NCBI GenBank assembly: GCA_012295275.1
Contig: CM022666.1
Coordinates: forward strand, 6,626,839 to 6,690,838
DNA from: Chrysomallon squamiferum
Taxonomy: Eukaryota; Mollusca; Gastropoda; Neomphalida; Peltospiridae
Direction of reading: 5' to 3'
DNA length: 64,000 nt
A model generated the notes under the pieces. The model was not told the origin of the DNA. It saw only the letters and a program-made list of their open reading frames with translations, and searched no databases. The position numbers and the translations under genes were made by a program. Position 1 is the stretch's first letter, and the number at the start of each line of letters is the position of its first letter. Shown here piece by piece: positions 40,255-51,051 of this stretch.

Positions 40255-41720
40255 AACAAGTTAATACAGAACAAACATGCAGACATTAGACAAACAAATT
40301 AACATGAAACAAACATGTAGACATTAGACAAACAAATTAACATGAAACAAACATGCAGACATTAGACAAACAAATTAACATGAAACAAACATGCAGACAT
40401 TAGACAAACAAATTAACATGAAACAAACATGCAGACATTAGACAAACAAATTAACATGAAACAAACATGTAGACATAAGACAAATTAACATGAAACAAAC
40501 ATGCAGACATTAGACAAACAAATTAACATGAAACAAACATGCAGACATTAGACAAACAAATTAACATGAAACAAACATGCAGACATTAGACAAACAAATT
40601 AACATGAAACAAACATGTAGACATTAGACAAACAAGTTAACATGAAACAAACATGCAGACATTATACAAACAAATTAACACAGAACAAACATGCAGACAT
40701 TACACAAAAAGTTAACACAGAACAAACATGCAGACATTAGACAAACAAGTAATACAGAAAAAAACATGCAGACATTACACAAACAAGTTAACACAGAACG
40801 AACATGCAGACATTACAAACAAAAAGTAACACAGAACAAACATGCAGACATTAGACAAACAAGTAATACAGAACAAACATGCAGACATTACAAACAAGTC
40901 AAACAAGTTAACACAGAACAAACATGCAGACATTAGACAAACAAGTAATACAGAACAAACATGCAGACATTACACAAACAAGTTAATACAAAACAAAAGT
41001 TAATATAGAACAAACAAACACACATTAGACAAACAAAAAATTCATGCAGTTAACACAAAACAAACAAACATGCAGACATTAGACAAACAAGTTCATACAG
41101 AACAAATATGCAGACATTAGACAAACAAGTAATACAGAACAAACATGCAGACATTACACAAACAAGTTAACACAGAACAAACATGCAGACATTAGACAAA
41201 CAAGTAATACCGAACAAACATGCAGACATTACACAAACAAGTTAATACAGAACAAACATACACACATTAGACAAACAAGTTAACACAAAACAAACATGCA
41301 GACATTAGACAAACAAGTTCATACAGAACAAATATGCAGACATTAGACAAACAAGTTAATACAGAACAAACATGCAGACGTTAGACAAACAAGTTAATAC
41401 AGAACAAACATGCAGACATTAGACAAACACGTTAATACAGAACATGCAGACTTTACACAAACAAATTAGTACAAAACAAACATGCAGACATTAGACAAAC
41501 AGGTTAATACAGAACAAACATGCAGATATTATACAAAGAGGTAATACAGAACAAACATGCAGACATTAGAGAAACACATTAAAACAGAACAAACATGCAG
41601 ACATTAGACAAACGGTTTAATATACTACAAACATGCAGATATTAGACAAACAAATTAATACAGAGCAAACATGCACACACAATAAACAAACATATGCATA
41701 TAAAACAAATATGCAGACAT
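40255..41720. repeat. Minisatellite array C (38-bp units only)
   Basis: About 38 units of the acatgcagacattagacaaa type, with two subfamilies (aaattaacatgaaac and agttaacacagaac). It ends with one or two 40-bp-like units (cacacaataaacaaacatat). Confidence 0.95.
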
Positions 41721-42282
41721 ACAGTATAAATACACAAACAAAGCAACACCCACATAGAAACAAACAATAAAGAAGCTATAAACACGAACTGAACGGGCAG
41801 GGAAAGATAAGTAACAAAGAATGTATAGAAGTAAATGGAAATAAATAAAATGAACAATTGTGCATACAAACATTAAACAAAAAACTGTAAGTGACAAATA
41901 AAAACCTAAGAAAGCAAGCAGACTGATAACTATAAACAAACACAGGACAGAGCCAATATGACAGACAGACGAATGCACACATTTCACCTACGTATAAATA
42001 TCAACTAACATAAAATTAAACAAGCCTGCAGAATACATAATTTATATCCACTGTAAAGAAAGAGAAAAACTCACAAATACTGAACATGGATATAAACATC
42101 GGATACGAGTCAGGTAATGTTGTTTTGTTACTGTTTGTTTAAATTACGGTTATTTCTTTTTAAAAAATCTGTTTTCTGTAGCATATTATGTTTCTGCGAT
42201 TCATTCTGTAAAACATATTATTCAGAAATAATAATTTTTTACCTTAAATATAGAAAAATGAAGCAAGCGAAAAATCATATGA

Positions 42283-42368
42283 CAATGAATATGGCTGTCC
42301 TCTGAAGTGACGTCATTTCATTATTGACGTCACTGTCGTTATTCTTCCGCTGTTATGTTGTTGAAACA
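42283..42368. promoter_or_regulatory. Conserved CRE block, copy C
   Basis: Two perfect TGACGTCA sites (42308-42315 and 42325-42332); the first replaces TGACGTTA of copies A and B. Confidence 0.45.
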
Positions 42369-42420
42369 ATTAATAATAATAATTTGTTTACTGATTATTT
42401 CTAAAAAAAAAATTCAATTA

Positions 42421-42455
<35 letters not shown>

Positions 42456-42577
42456 ATAATAATAATAATAATAATACAGACGAACACTTCTGAACGTGTC
42501 ATGTCATTCCAATACAAGTTACATTATGTTTTTTTATTTTTATTTTGTCACAGCATTTGTATTAGACAGCATGTCAG

Positions 42578-42618
<41 letters not shown>

Positions 42619-42629
42619 CTCTCTCTCTC
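42421..42629. repeat. ACT/AAT and CA/CT microsatellites at the end of copy C
   Basis: ACT then AAT 42421-42476; CA then CT 42580-42629. Confidence 0.93.
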
Positions 42630-45600
42630 CATTATTGATAATAATTGCAGGGTATATATGTATATATGCACACACACACACGTCGTTTTATGTTAATCAT
42701 ATGATTTATATATTTGGTATGCATATATTTGTGTATATTAGACAACTAGATCGCATAATTAATATATAAATGCGTAAACCTACTGCTTTATATAATATTA
42801 TTTAGTATGTATTTAGATTTTAGTATAGCTGTGTGTATCTGTAAGGTAGAGTGGACTCTGTCAAAATCGGATTCAGTTGGAACCAAAACGGATATGCCAT
42901 GTTAGACAGCATGTAGATTTATAAAGTTTAAACACGAAACTGGAATATGTTTTAACACAAATGTTACAGTCTGTCGAGTGTCATCTGAGAAACAGCCTGT
43001 CACTGATGACTGCAAGGGGGTAATTTGGCGAAATATTCGCCGTTTTATTCTAAACTTCGCCTTACTTTTAACCCACGGCAAATCAAAGTCGGCTTTTATT
43101 TATTTATTTATTTTGTTTAAATATATCACTTGGAAGTTCAAGAATCGGTACACATTCTGAGATCCAATTATTTTTATTAATGAATTATGTGACCAGCAGT
43201 ACCAATAGATAAAAAAAAAAAAATTAAAATTAAAAAGGAATGTATTACTTTACAGATGTGATTAGAGGTTGACAATAAACACAGTTCTTTTAAACTTGCA
43301 AACTAAATTAACTAAGATGGACATGATAACTGATTGTACAGAATTACCGTGTACAACAAAGATTACAATTAACAAACCAACTTATGGAAAGAGTCAGTAT
43401 ACAATGCCTTGTTAAAGGTCCTCTTTTATTAGAAGCAGAACATACATGTATACGTGTAGATGTTAAATTCTAGTTTGTGACAGCTTTTGCTTCATTTGGC
43501 TTTTACAAAATCTCATTTCTCCTTGTTTTTCTAGCCTAGCGTGAATCCTGCACAACTAAATCTTTCTATTTATATGGTGGGTTTTGTTTTAGAATATATA
43601 TATATATATATATATATATATTCTGCAGTCACTGTACATAGTAACAAGATACGATGAACGGATACATTTCTATATTTTCTGGCACTGACCAATGATGGAT
43701 TTATAAGGGGACAAATAAAGCAATTCCACCGACTTCCTTTATAAAAAGAAATTTTTTTTTTTTTTTTTTGCTTTATTATTAAAATGAATTAACTTGTCCT
43801 GAAGTCCCACAGTTCAGATAGGCTGTTACATAGTATGAATACAATAATCAATATCACAAACAGCAGTATATATATTTTTTATAAATTTAACAGTGATATA
43901 AAAGTCCTGAAAAAGCTTCTAAACCCTTTTCCACTAAAACCACCAATGTATTATATATAAATATATATATATACACACACATGTAACTGATTAATGAATG
44001 TTTGATTAATGAATGTTTCTTTAATTTTATCTGTTTCTTAGCAATTAAAATTAAAATTTAAAAAACAATCACTTTTTAAAATTAGTACAAATGAATATCA
44101 TCCTAACACAGGGCACTGTTCACCTAAGGGGTATAAAATTTAGATTTAAAAAGATTATAATAATGCTTACAAAAAATAAATATAATAAATATAAGCAATA
44201 AAAACAATAATAATAATAAATGGTTAATTAAAGACCTGATAATAATAAAAATAATGACAATAAAACAAAAGTGTACAACAATTTCTTTAATTACACAAAC
44301 AGATATTCTTCACATTTTTTCAATATATATATATATATATATTTATACAAACACAATTGTTAGACATATTATTTAAAACTAAAGCTTGATTGGCATTTTA
44401 AAACTAGACTTTGTACAAGAAAACTGAAATTTTGAAAAACAAATCACAGAAAAGGCATTATTACAAATAAGACAATTATTGTAACAATAATTTTAAAACT
44501 TCATTTTTGATGTAATTGCAAACTTTTTTTTTTATTATTCCTGGAGGATAAAAAAAAAAACAACAACAGCAAAATGATTTCTACGAATTTAACACGACCC
44601 CACTGGTCAGTCAAATTCCCTTTCCAAACATTCTGCATCATGGTTTTTTTATCCTGCAAAAGTTTCAATAAATCTAACTGAAAAAGAGTCATCAAAACAT
44701 ACAACAAACTTCTGAAAAAGAATAAAATTGTGCGATGAAGGCAATTACTTGGCAATTGATCAACAGATGAACAGGAAAGAAAACATTTGTCTGAACAACA
44801 AAATTAAAAAACACGAGTTTACAAGTAACTGTGGAAATAGACTTTCAAATGACTGGTTTGTTTCTTAAGTCAACGGCAACTATAGCTTTGCTAATAATAA
44901 AGTTTAGACAATTAAAATAAGTAACAAACGTGATAACACAAGTACGTCAACATTTTCTTTTCTCTTGAGACACATTTATAAAATATTCTCAAATTAGAAA
45001 AAAAAATAAAAAATTGTTTTTTTGTTCATTTTTGTTCTGGGGGCATTTTAAATATCTTTTAACATTTCAGTGTTTAAAAGTTGTGTCATAGAAAGAAAGA
45101 AAATATTGACATCTGTGTATTTTCGTAAGCTTTTTTTTTTTTAATTGCTGTATTTTATTACTATCAAGGTACTAGTCTCCAGAAACTAATAAAACCAAAA
45201 TTTTGGAAGGGTACACCTCCCATCACCAGATGTACATATTAATCTTAATCAGCAATACAGAAAAACAAACATTTCATAATTAATATGACAGTAAGATGGT
45301 AAGGGTTACATATTAATTTTTTTGTTTAATATTGAACAAATAAAAACAGTCAGGATTTCCGAATCCAGGAATTATGCAGTACGAAAAAAAAAATTTGATT
45401 AAAATTTGCATAATAAAACAGACATTATATGTCACAAGGATTTTTAAATAAATTCTGAAAAAATGAAAACTTACTCTGTTTTAGTTTTGTTAAAAGGGAA
45501 AAATAATGTTAAGTTTTGTATTGTCCAACTGAATTTAAAAAAAAATCATAATGAAAAAAAATCATAATAATAATAAAAAGAACGTATCATCCATTTTAAT

Positions 45601-45856
45601 TAATTACTAATAATCAACAGTATTTTAGTTAATATTTAAGAAAAAAATGAAAACGATTTAGTTTAATTAATTAAAAAATTTAATTAAAGAAAAAAAAATC
45701 CCCTAAACACCCTCAAAACAAACTAAAAATAGTAAATAAAAAAAGAGAAGAGGAAAAAAACACAACTCAAAATCTTGAATACATGATACTTTTTAAGAAA
45801 ATAATCACCAACAAAATTTCGTCTTTTAAATTAATTATAAATATTTTATTAAAGAA

Positions 45857-45887
<31 letters not shown>

Positions 45888-45984
45888 TAGTAAATTAAAA
45901 AAAAAACAGAAGAGAAAAAACCACAACTCAAAATCTTGAATACATGATATTTTTTTTTTTTAAATAATCACTGACAAGATCTGG
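42630..45984. other. Intergenic, AT-rich, no gene seen
   Basis: Contains short TA tracts (43595-43620, 44322-44342), poly-A/T runs and an isolated inverted copy of the start of the hairpin block (about 44110-44130). Short open frames here show no recognisable product. The right end approaches the SELENOT poly(A) site. Confidence 0.6.
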
Positions 45985-46196
45985 GTTTTTAATAAATATG
46001 TCTGTTTAATGATGAAGCTTTCTACCAAGAGTTCTCCATGTCACAGGTACTTGCAGGTCAGATATACTGATGATGTCACATCACCGCAGTCTCTAATCTA
46101 TCCAGTGTCGATAAGCAGCCAGGCTGCTTTATATCGAAACCTTCATACGCAGAACTGTGAAGATATGATATCCACAGATAACTTACCAGAAAACAC
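45985..46196 (-). other. SELENOT: SELENOT terminal 3'UTR exon carrying the SECIS
   Basis: Acceptor TTTTTTTTCAG|GTG at 46196. The exon is clearly less AT-rich than its surroundings and contains a well-formed SECIS. ATTAAA hexamers occur at 46010-46005 and a few bases further on, so polyadenylation near 45985 is plausible. The 3' limit is approximate. Additional small UTR exons between 46926 and 46197, for example near 46680 where CTGAAAG|GTAAAG occurs, cannot be excluded. Confidence 0.65.
46087..46157 (-). promoter_or_regulatory. SECIS element, type II (selenocysteine insertion)
   Basis: On the minus strand, the quartet ATGA (46146-46143) is followed 12 nt later by AAA, and GGAT lies on the 3' side (46103-46100). 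UGAA against GGAU gives the consensus U.U, G.A, A.G, N.N kink-turn. Upper stem: GTTTCGATA with TATCGACAC (one mismatch). Apical ministem GCAGC/GCTGC above the AAA bulge defines the type II form. Lower helix: CAGTTCT with AGAGACTG, extended by TCAC/GTGA. SBP2 and the Sec-specific elongation factor would use it to decode UGA59. Confidence 0.85.
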
Positions 46197-46926
46197 CTGA
46201 AAAAAAATGAATACATAAATAAATAAAATAAATACATAATATATATATATATATATATATAAGTAAATAATAATACAAAAATATAGAAATAATATAAATA
46301 AAATAAAATAAAAAATAATAATAGAAAACAAATTTGATAACAAACATTTTAAAGAAATAAAATTAGTAAGTAAACTAAAGTAAAATTAAATAAATTAACA
46401 AGTTTTCATGATATTTAAATATTATGAAAACAGAACATACGAAAAAAATAAGCTCCAGGCTTGGGTGAAATATTTAAAAGTTTATTTTAGTTAATATTTA
46501 AGGCTAACTTCGAAAAGATTTCATTCAGTGACACAACAGCCCAAGTATCCTCTGACAGAGAAGACTTCAGACAGACATTAGGATGGACAATACTGGTTCT
46601 CTACCAGAAATAGGTCTGTATAATTTTTTGGTATAATGTCCAGTATGATGCCTGTTCTATCTTATTTCAAATCTTTACCTTTCAGTGTCATGAACCAGTC
46701 AGGCAGTTAAAATAAATATTAAAAAAAAAAAAAAAAATATTTTTATTTCCTAGGTATATTAGATTTCTGAGAATTTAAAAATAAAAAAAAATAAAAAAAA
46801 ATAATAACAACAATTTACAAAATTAATTTAAATTTTTTGCTCAAAGTTCTCCAAGAAACCATTAACAACATAATTAGCCTTTATTTTTTGCTTTGAATAT
46901 TTTTTTTGATAAAATAATATACATAC

Positions 46927-47061
46927 CTGGGACATGGAGAAAAGTGTGGTAAAAACAAATATTTGGCTATTTGTTCAAGTTCATGTGATTATCAATCATC
47001 TGGAACATTTCTGTAGGGGCCGGAATTCGACCTGTCTCTAATTTAGACCAAATAGGGACGT
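46927..47061 (-). CDS. SELENOT: SELENOT exon 4 (C-terminus, stop, start of 3'UTR)
   Basis: Coding part 47061-46967: VPIWSKLETGRIPAPTEMF, then QMIDNHMNLNK and TAG. The exon runs about 40 nt past the stop to a good donor, CCCAG|GTATGT, at 46927/46926. This implies an intron inside the 3'UTR before the SECIS-bearing exon. Confidence 0.88.
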
Positions 47062-50000
47062 CTAAAAAAAATAAAAATAAAATAGTTTTATTCTCTGTGA
47101 TAGTGGTTAGTATTTTGTTCGTTTTTTTTTTTTTTTTATCAAATATGTGAAATAAAACTTCAAAACTACTTCTTCATTTTGTCATGTTTAAATTAAAAAC
47201 AATAAAAATATATAGAACAATGAAATAAAAAGATTATAAATTTAAATATATTTATGTATAAAAAAATTTCATTAAAACTTTATGTATCAATATCTATCCA
47301 TCTATCCACATACATATATATAATTTTATGAAACATCTTAGAACTGTCTTTTCATTTATGATTATTGTTACTTATTTATTGGTATATTACTTATTTTTAA
47401 ATTTATTTTTAATAAATATTTAAATTAATAGCATATAATTATAAATGTACATTAAAAGATCATTATTAGATTCCTTTTTCTGTATCTTTATTCTTACACT
47501 TGTCAAAACTAAGATTAAATAAAAGTCATTAAAATGTGATATATATTTATATATACATATACACACACACACATATTTTCTATTTCTTTGTTCACTGTTT
47601 TACACATTTTATTAAATTTAAGAATAGAATAAAGCAGGTTTTATTCAGTGACTCACCAAACCTTTTTTTTTTTAATATATAATTACAAGATTATAACACA
47701 AAAGCTTCACAAAGTAAAAAAAAAAAAAAAAAAAATTATTAGGCAGTTAATATTCTTTTTGTTAAGTAGAAGAAATATTTTAAAAGATATCTTCCACATT
47801 TTAAACCACTGTCTTTGTTATTCTGCTTATTGAACACTAACTGGAATGTAAATATAAACTATTATAACTATCTCTGACACAAGAGATGATATATGTTGTA
47901 ATAAAATTAATCATTCTTTTCAATTAACAGCAGGGATATGTCAAATGCACCAACTCATAGGAAGGGAGAATATAACAAATGGTTGGTCAGTTGGTTGTTT
48001 TTATGCCAGTTTTGGAGAACTGGTTGGTATGAAAACTTGACAAAATGGACTTTTGTTAAGGATTAATTTTTATAAATATATGAAAACAATGTTTTACCAT
48101 TAAATAAAACTTCAAAAGCACCGGTAGAAATTAGTTGACTTTCAATGGCATTACTGATGAAGAAAATCATTAAACAAGCATAAATCTGAAAAGTAGTAAA
48201 ATATAAAAGAGAATTAATAGTAATAATAGCTAACAACATTAATAACAGCAGCAGCAATAATAATAATAATAATAATAAAAATAAATTATTTAAAAATTAA
48301 CAAAGATAGAAAAAGTTGTTAAATACTAATTCCAAGCATTCTTTTTTTTTAAATATATATTAGCAAATGGTTATACACCTTGAACAAAGCAACATTTTCA
48401 TATAATGTAATTGTCTTTTAAAATTCAGTGAATTTACTTATTCATATTTTCTGACATCTGCAAACATGGCCAATTAAAAATAATGAATATATCATTTACT
48501 TTTTTAGTCTTGTGCAAGTACATTTCTTAATTTTGAACAAAATGGCTTTTGGAAAGAAATGTAGAATGTTGTGAATGTTTTGATATGCTTATTTCTAGTA
48601 TACATTTCCATTTTGCCACGAACAAAATGGCTATAAAAACAGTAATCAATTCAGTAATAATTTTTATCACACTTAAAAGTAATTGAAAAAAAAAGAAAAA
48701 CTAATAAAAAATAATTTTTCTATTTCTATTTTATTTAAATTACATATTCCAATTTCAAGACTTTGGAACACATTATGCAGCTTTATTTTAATAATGATGT
48801 GACAGTAACATCTGTTTTTACATGGCTGTTAATTAAACATATTTCAAATATTCCTAGTATCAGACATAGATTTATGAGATAAGTTTTTGAATGTATAATT
48901 TTATAAATTACACTGGCTTAAATAACTGGGGGTTTTTCTTTCTTTTTTTTCATCTCAAAAGGTTTATTACCTAAATAAATAAAAGTAAATAAATAAATAA
49001 AAAATTGAAAAATTGAAAAAGGGCACAGACAGTGATATGAAGTCTGGAGTTTATCAACCTTCACATTTTTCAAAATCTGCATTGTGGTTTGATTTCTTCC
49101 TACATAATTTATCTATTTCAATATTAAACAAAATTATAATGTTACTCTGTTTTTATTTTAGACATAGTCTTAATTTTATTCCAGTGTTCACGTTAATAAT
49201 ATAAGTAATTTATAAAAAGAAAGTTCTATAATTTAAAATAAACATATGAAAAGATTTCTGATGAGTCTAAATTTTTAAAAAGGTAAAAATTTAAATAGTT
49301 TTTTAAAAATATCATTGGTTTGTTTCTTTAGTTAGTTTCAAAGGTTCATGAAATTTATCTTGTATTTTGTACCTCAAAAGAAAAAGAACTGTACAAATTT
49401 AAATTAAATTATTAGTTCTTTAAATACAGGATACATCTTTTTCAACTTTGTAAACTTGACTTTAAAATAAATTATTTCTTCAAATATAGGAAATAATGTT
49501 TTTAACTTTGTGTACACTTAAATTACAAGTACTAGAATAAATTTAAATAAAATTATTATTGTTAATGTTATTATTACTAATGTATTTATTTACTTACTTT
49601 ATTATCTAAAGCCCATGAAAAGAGGTTTGGAGTTTCTAAATTGAGAAGTGTGAAAGGATTGTATCCACTGACAACAAGACCGATGAGTACTAATTTTAGA
49701 ACACTAAGAAGCTGAGCTAGTGACGCCTTCAAAAACGTAGGTGGATAGTTGTCACCGATGATAGTAAGACTGGGAAAACGTTCCTTGATGGTGTGAGCAT
49801 ATTGCTCAAACACCTTCCGGTAACCTCAGGAATAACTGAAAAAAAACGAAAAAACATTTAATTTATTGATTTGTTAATAAATTGAAATTGAAATTAAAAT
49901 TGCAATAATTATAAATAAATAAATAAATAAATAATGCTTAAATCAAAATTGGTGGGATTTTTTGGTTGAAACTACTGTTTTGGAAGTTTCACTTTCAGTA

Positions 50001-50384
50001 GTCTAGTCTCTTTAATTTTAAAAAATTGTTTACTTTTATAATCATATTGAAATAACCGTTTCGAAACGTTTCAATGTTATAATCCATAAGCATCCTTGGT
50101 CAGAAATAACTAGCTAAGATAACTGCAATCAGTGACTTGATGATAACAAAACGCTGATCTAATGATCACAAAAATTAAAATGATAAAGAAATTGTAACAC
50201 CACGTTTCATGACTCACCAGTACAAAAATTTTAGTGTGGGGCCAGTAAACTGTGCAAATTTAGGTGTCTTGATCTCTTTAGGTTGTTGATTTGAAGTTAG
50301 TTGAGACTGTGTAAGATCTTTCCAAGTAAAAACAACCAATACAATAAACACAGCAATCATCGACCAGCGAGCTGTGTCCGCCAT
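46967..50384 (-). CDS. SELENOT: Selenoprotein T, 4 coding exons, TGA decoded as selenocysteine
   Basis: Coding exons 50384-50218, 49835-49598, 48185-48098 and 47061-46967 total 588 nt, giving 195 residues, the same length as human SELENOT. SELENOT is a thioredoxin-fold oxidoreductase of the ER membrane. N-terminal signal/anchor: MADTARWSMIAVFIVLVVFT. The redox motif Cys56-Tyr-Ser-Sec59 uses an in-frame TGA at 49828-49826 and spans the first splice junction. Family signatures follow: GYRKVFEQY, the hydrophobic helix LSVLKLVLIGLVVSGYNPF, YACLMIFFISNAIE, STGAFEVLFNDVPIWSKLE and MFQMIDNHMNLNK. Start chosen at 50384 (ACACCATGG context, correct signal length). An in-frame ATG at 50423 would add 13 basic residues. 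A SECIS in the 3'UTR supports Sec insertion. Head-to-head with TAF9. Confidence 0.95.
48098..48185 (-). CDS. SELENOT: SELENOT exon 3
   Basis: Encodes residues 136-164: IYACLMIFFISNAIESQLIS and TGAFEVLFN, matching the human segment VYACMMVFFLSNMIENQ...STGAFEI. Acceptor TTTTCAG|ATT, donor AATG|GTAAAA, phase 1. Confidence 0.93.
49598..49835 (-). CDS. SELENOT: SELENOT exon 2 (selenocysteine exon)
   Basis: Acceptor TTTTTTTTCAG|T. The first base completes Cys56, followed by TAT TCC TGA GGT TAC (Tyr-Ser-Sec-Gly-Tyr). Continues RKVFEQYAHTIKERFPSL and TIIGDNYPPTF, then the hydrophobic helix, ending WALDNK with donor AAA|GTAAGT. Conventional translation would stop at the TGA, or would start the model downstream of it. 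Confidence 0.94.
50218..50384 (-). CDS. SELENOT: SELENOT exon 1 (signal/anchor)
   Basis: Encodes residues 1-55 and the first two bases of Cys56 (donor TAC TG|GTGAGTC). A hydrophobic segment at residues 8-20 acts as signal or anchor. The exon ends TGPTLKFLY, equivalent to human TGPLLKFQI. Confidence 0.93.
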
Positions 50385-50705
50385 GGTGTTTTTTCTTTTC
50401 TGTTTCTGTATTTTAATTTCCATCCTCTTGGTTGGAGATTCTCAGCATTTTGTGGCAGACGAATACCTAAACTGAATTTGAAAGGAACCTTTGTCACTTT
50501 GCATTACTGTGCTGAATATAGTGTCAGTTTAATGCATAAGCTGATAAAAGTGTTTAATTCAAGACGATAACATCCATTGGGTAATTTTAAAAAATATATC
50601 ATACAAAGCGAACGACTCCAATAACAAGCATTTTGTTGTTGATGTCATTATGATAATCATCGTTATTGCTATTGTTAGTAGTAGTAGTAGTAGTAGTAGT
50701 AGTAA

Positions 50706-50787
<82 letters not shown>

Positions 50788-51051
50788 TGCTGTGTTGTTA
50801 TTGTAATGATTGTAGTAGTGGTAGCAGTATAATTATAAATGTTATTATTTTTCATATAATTTGTTTTCAAATGCTTGTTGATTATCGTAATGAAATAGCT
50901 GAATGTTCATATTTAATAGAAATATTCAAAATTAGATAATTTAATTTTATTGTACACATTCTTCAGTTGCTGCCGCTGCATTCGTAACGGTGTTTCGACA
51001 TTAGGGTACGCTAACGAATTAGGAAGAATTTACTAATGAATAGCATTCACA
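50385..51051. promoter_or_regulatory. Shared upstream region of SELENOT and TAF9 (likely bidirectional promoter)
   Basis: Only 667 bp separate the two start codons, which face away from each other. The interval holds a long TAG microsatellite (50676-50788), a less AT-rich patch just before TAF9 (about 50965-51045, likely 5'UTR) and no obvious TATA box at a sensible distance. Divergent housekeeping pairs commonly share a promoter; activity here is inferred from layout only. Confidence 0.55.
50676..50788. repeat. (TAG)n microsatellite between SELENOT and TAF9
   Basis: About 37 TAG units with one AAT interruption, in the shared upstream region. Confidence 0.97.

Larger units (their letters stand above)
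37700..42575. repeat. Triplicated segment, copy C
   Basis: Directly abuts copy B in the same orientation. It contains all conserved blocks, a minisatellite of the 38-bp type only and a second perfect TGACGTCA. Homology fades near 42575, after the gacagcatgtcagaaac motif shared with A and B. Confidence 0.83.

Noticed and set aside
44501-44755. Minus-strand open frame with QNVWKGNLTDQWGRVKF
   Set aside because: No recognisable family, no splice context, and AT-rich surroundings typical of noncoding DNA here.
46500-46700. Possible second SECIS or UTR exon near TTCATGACACTGAAAGG
   Set aside because: ATGA is present but no properly spaced AA bulge and matching GA strand could be folded. The element at 46087-46157 fits far better.
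49826-49828. In-frame TGA in SELENOT as a premature stop or pseudogene mark
   Set aside because: It sits at the Sec position of the CxxU motif, the rest of the protein is intact and a SECIS is present.
50385-50423. Upstream in-frame ATG adding MEIKIQKQKRKNT to SELENOT
   Set aside because: It would put a basic extension before the signal segment, and the family start fits ATG at 50384 with a good context. It remains possible as an alternative.
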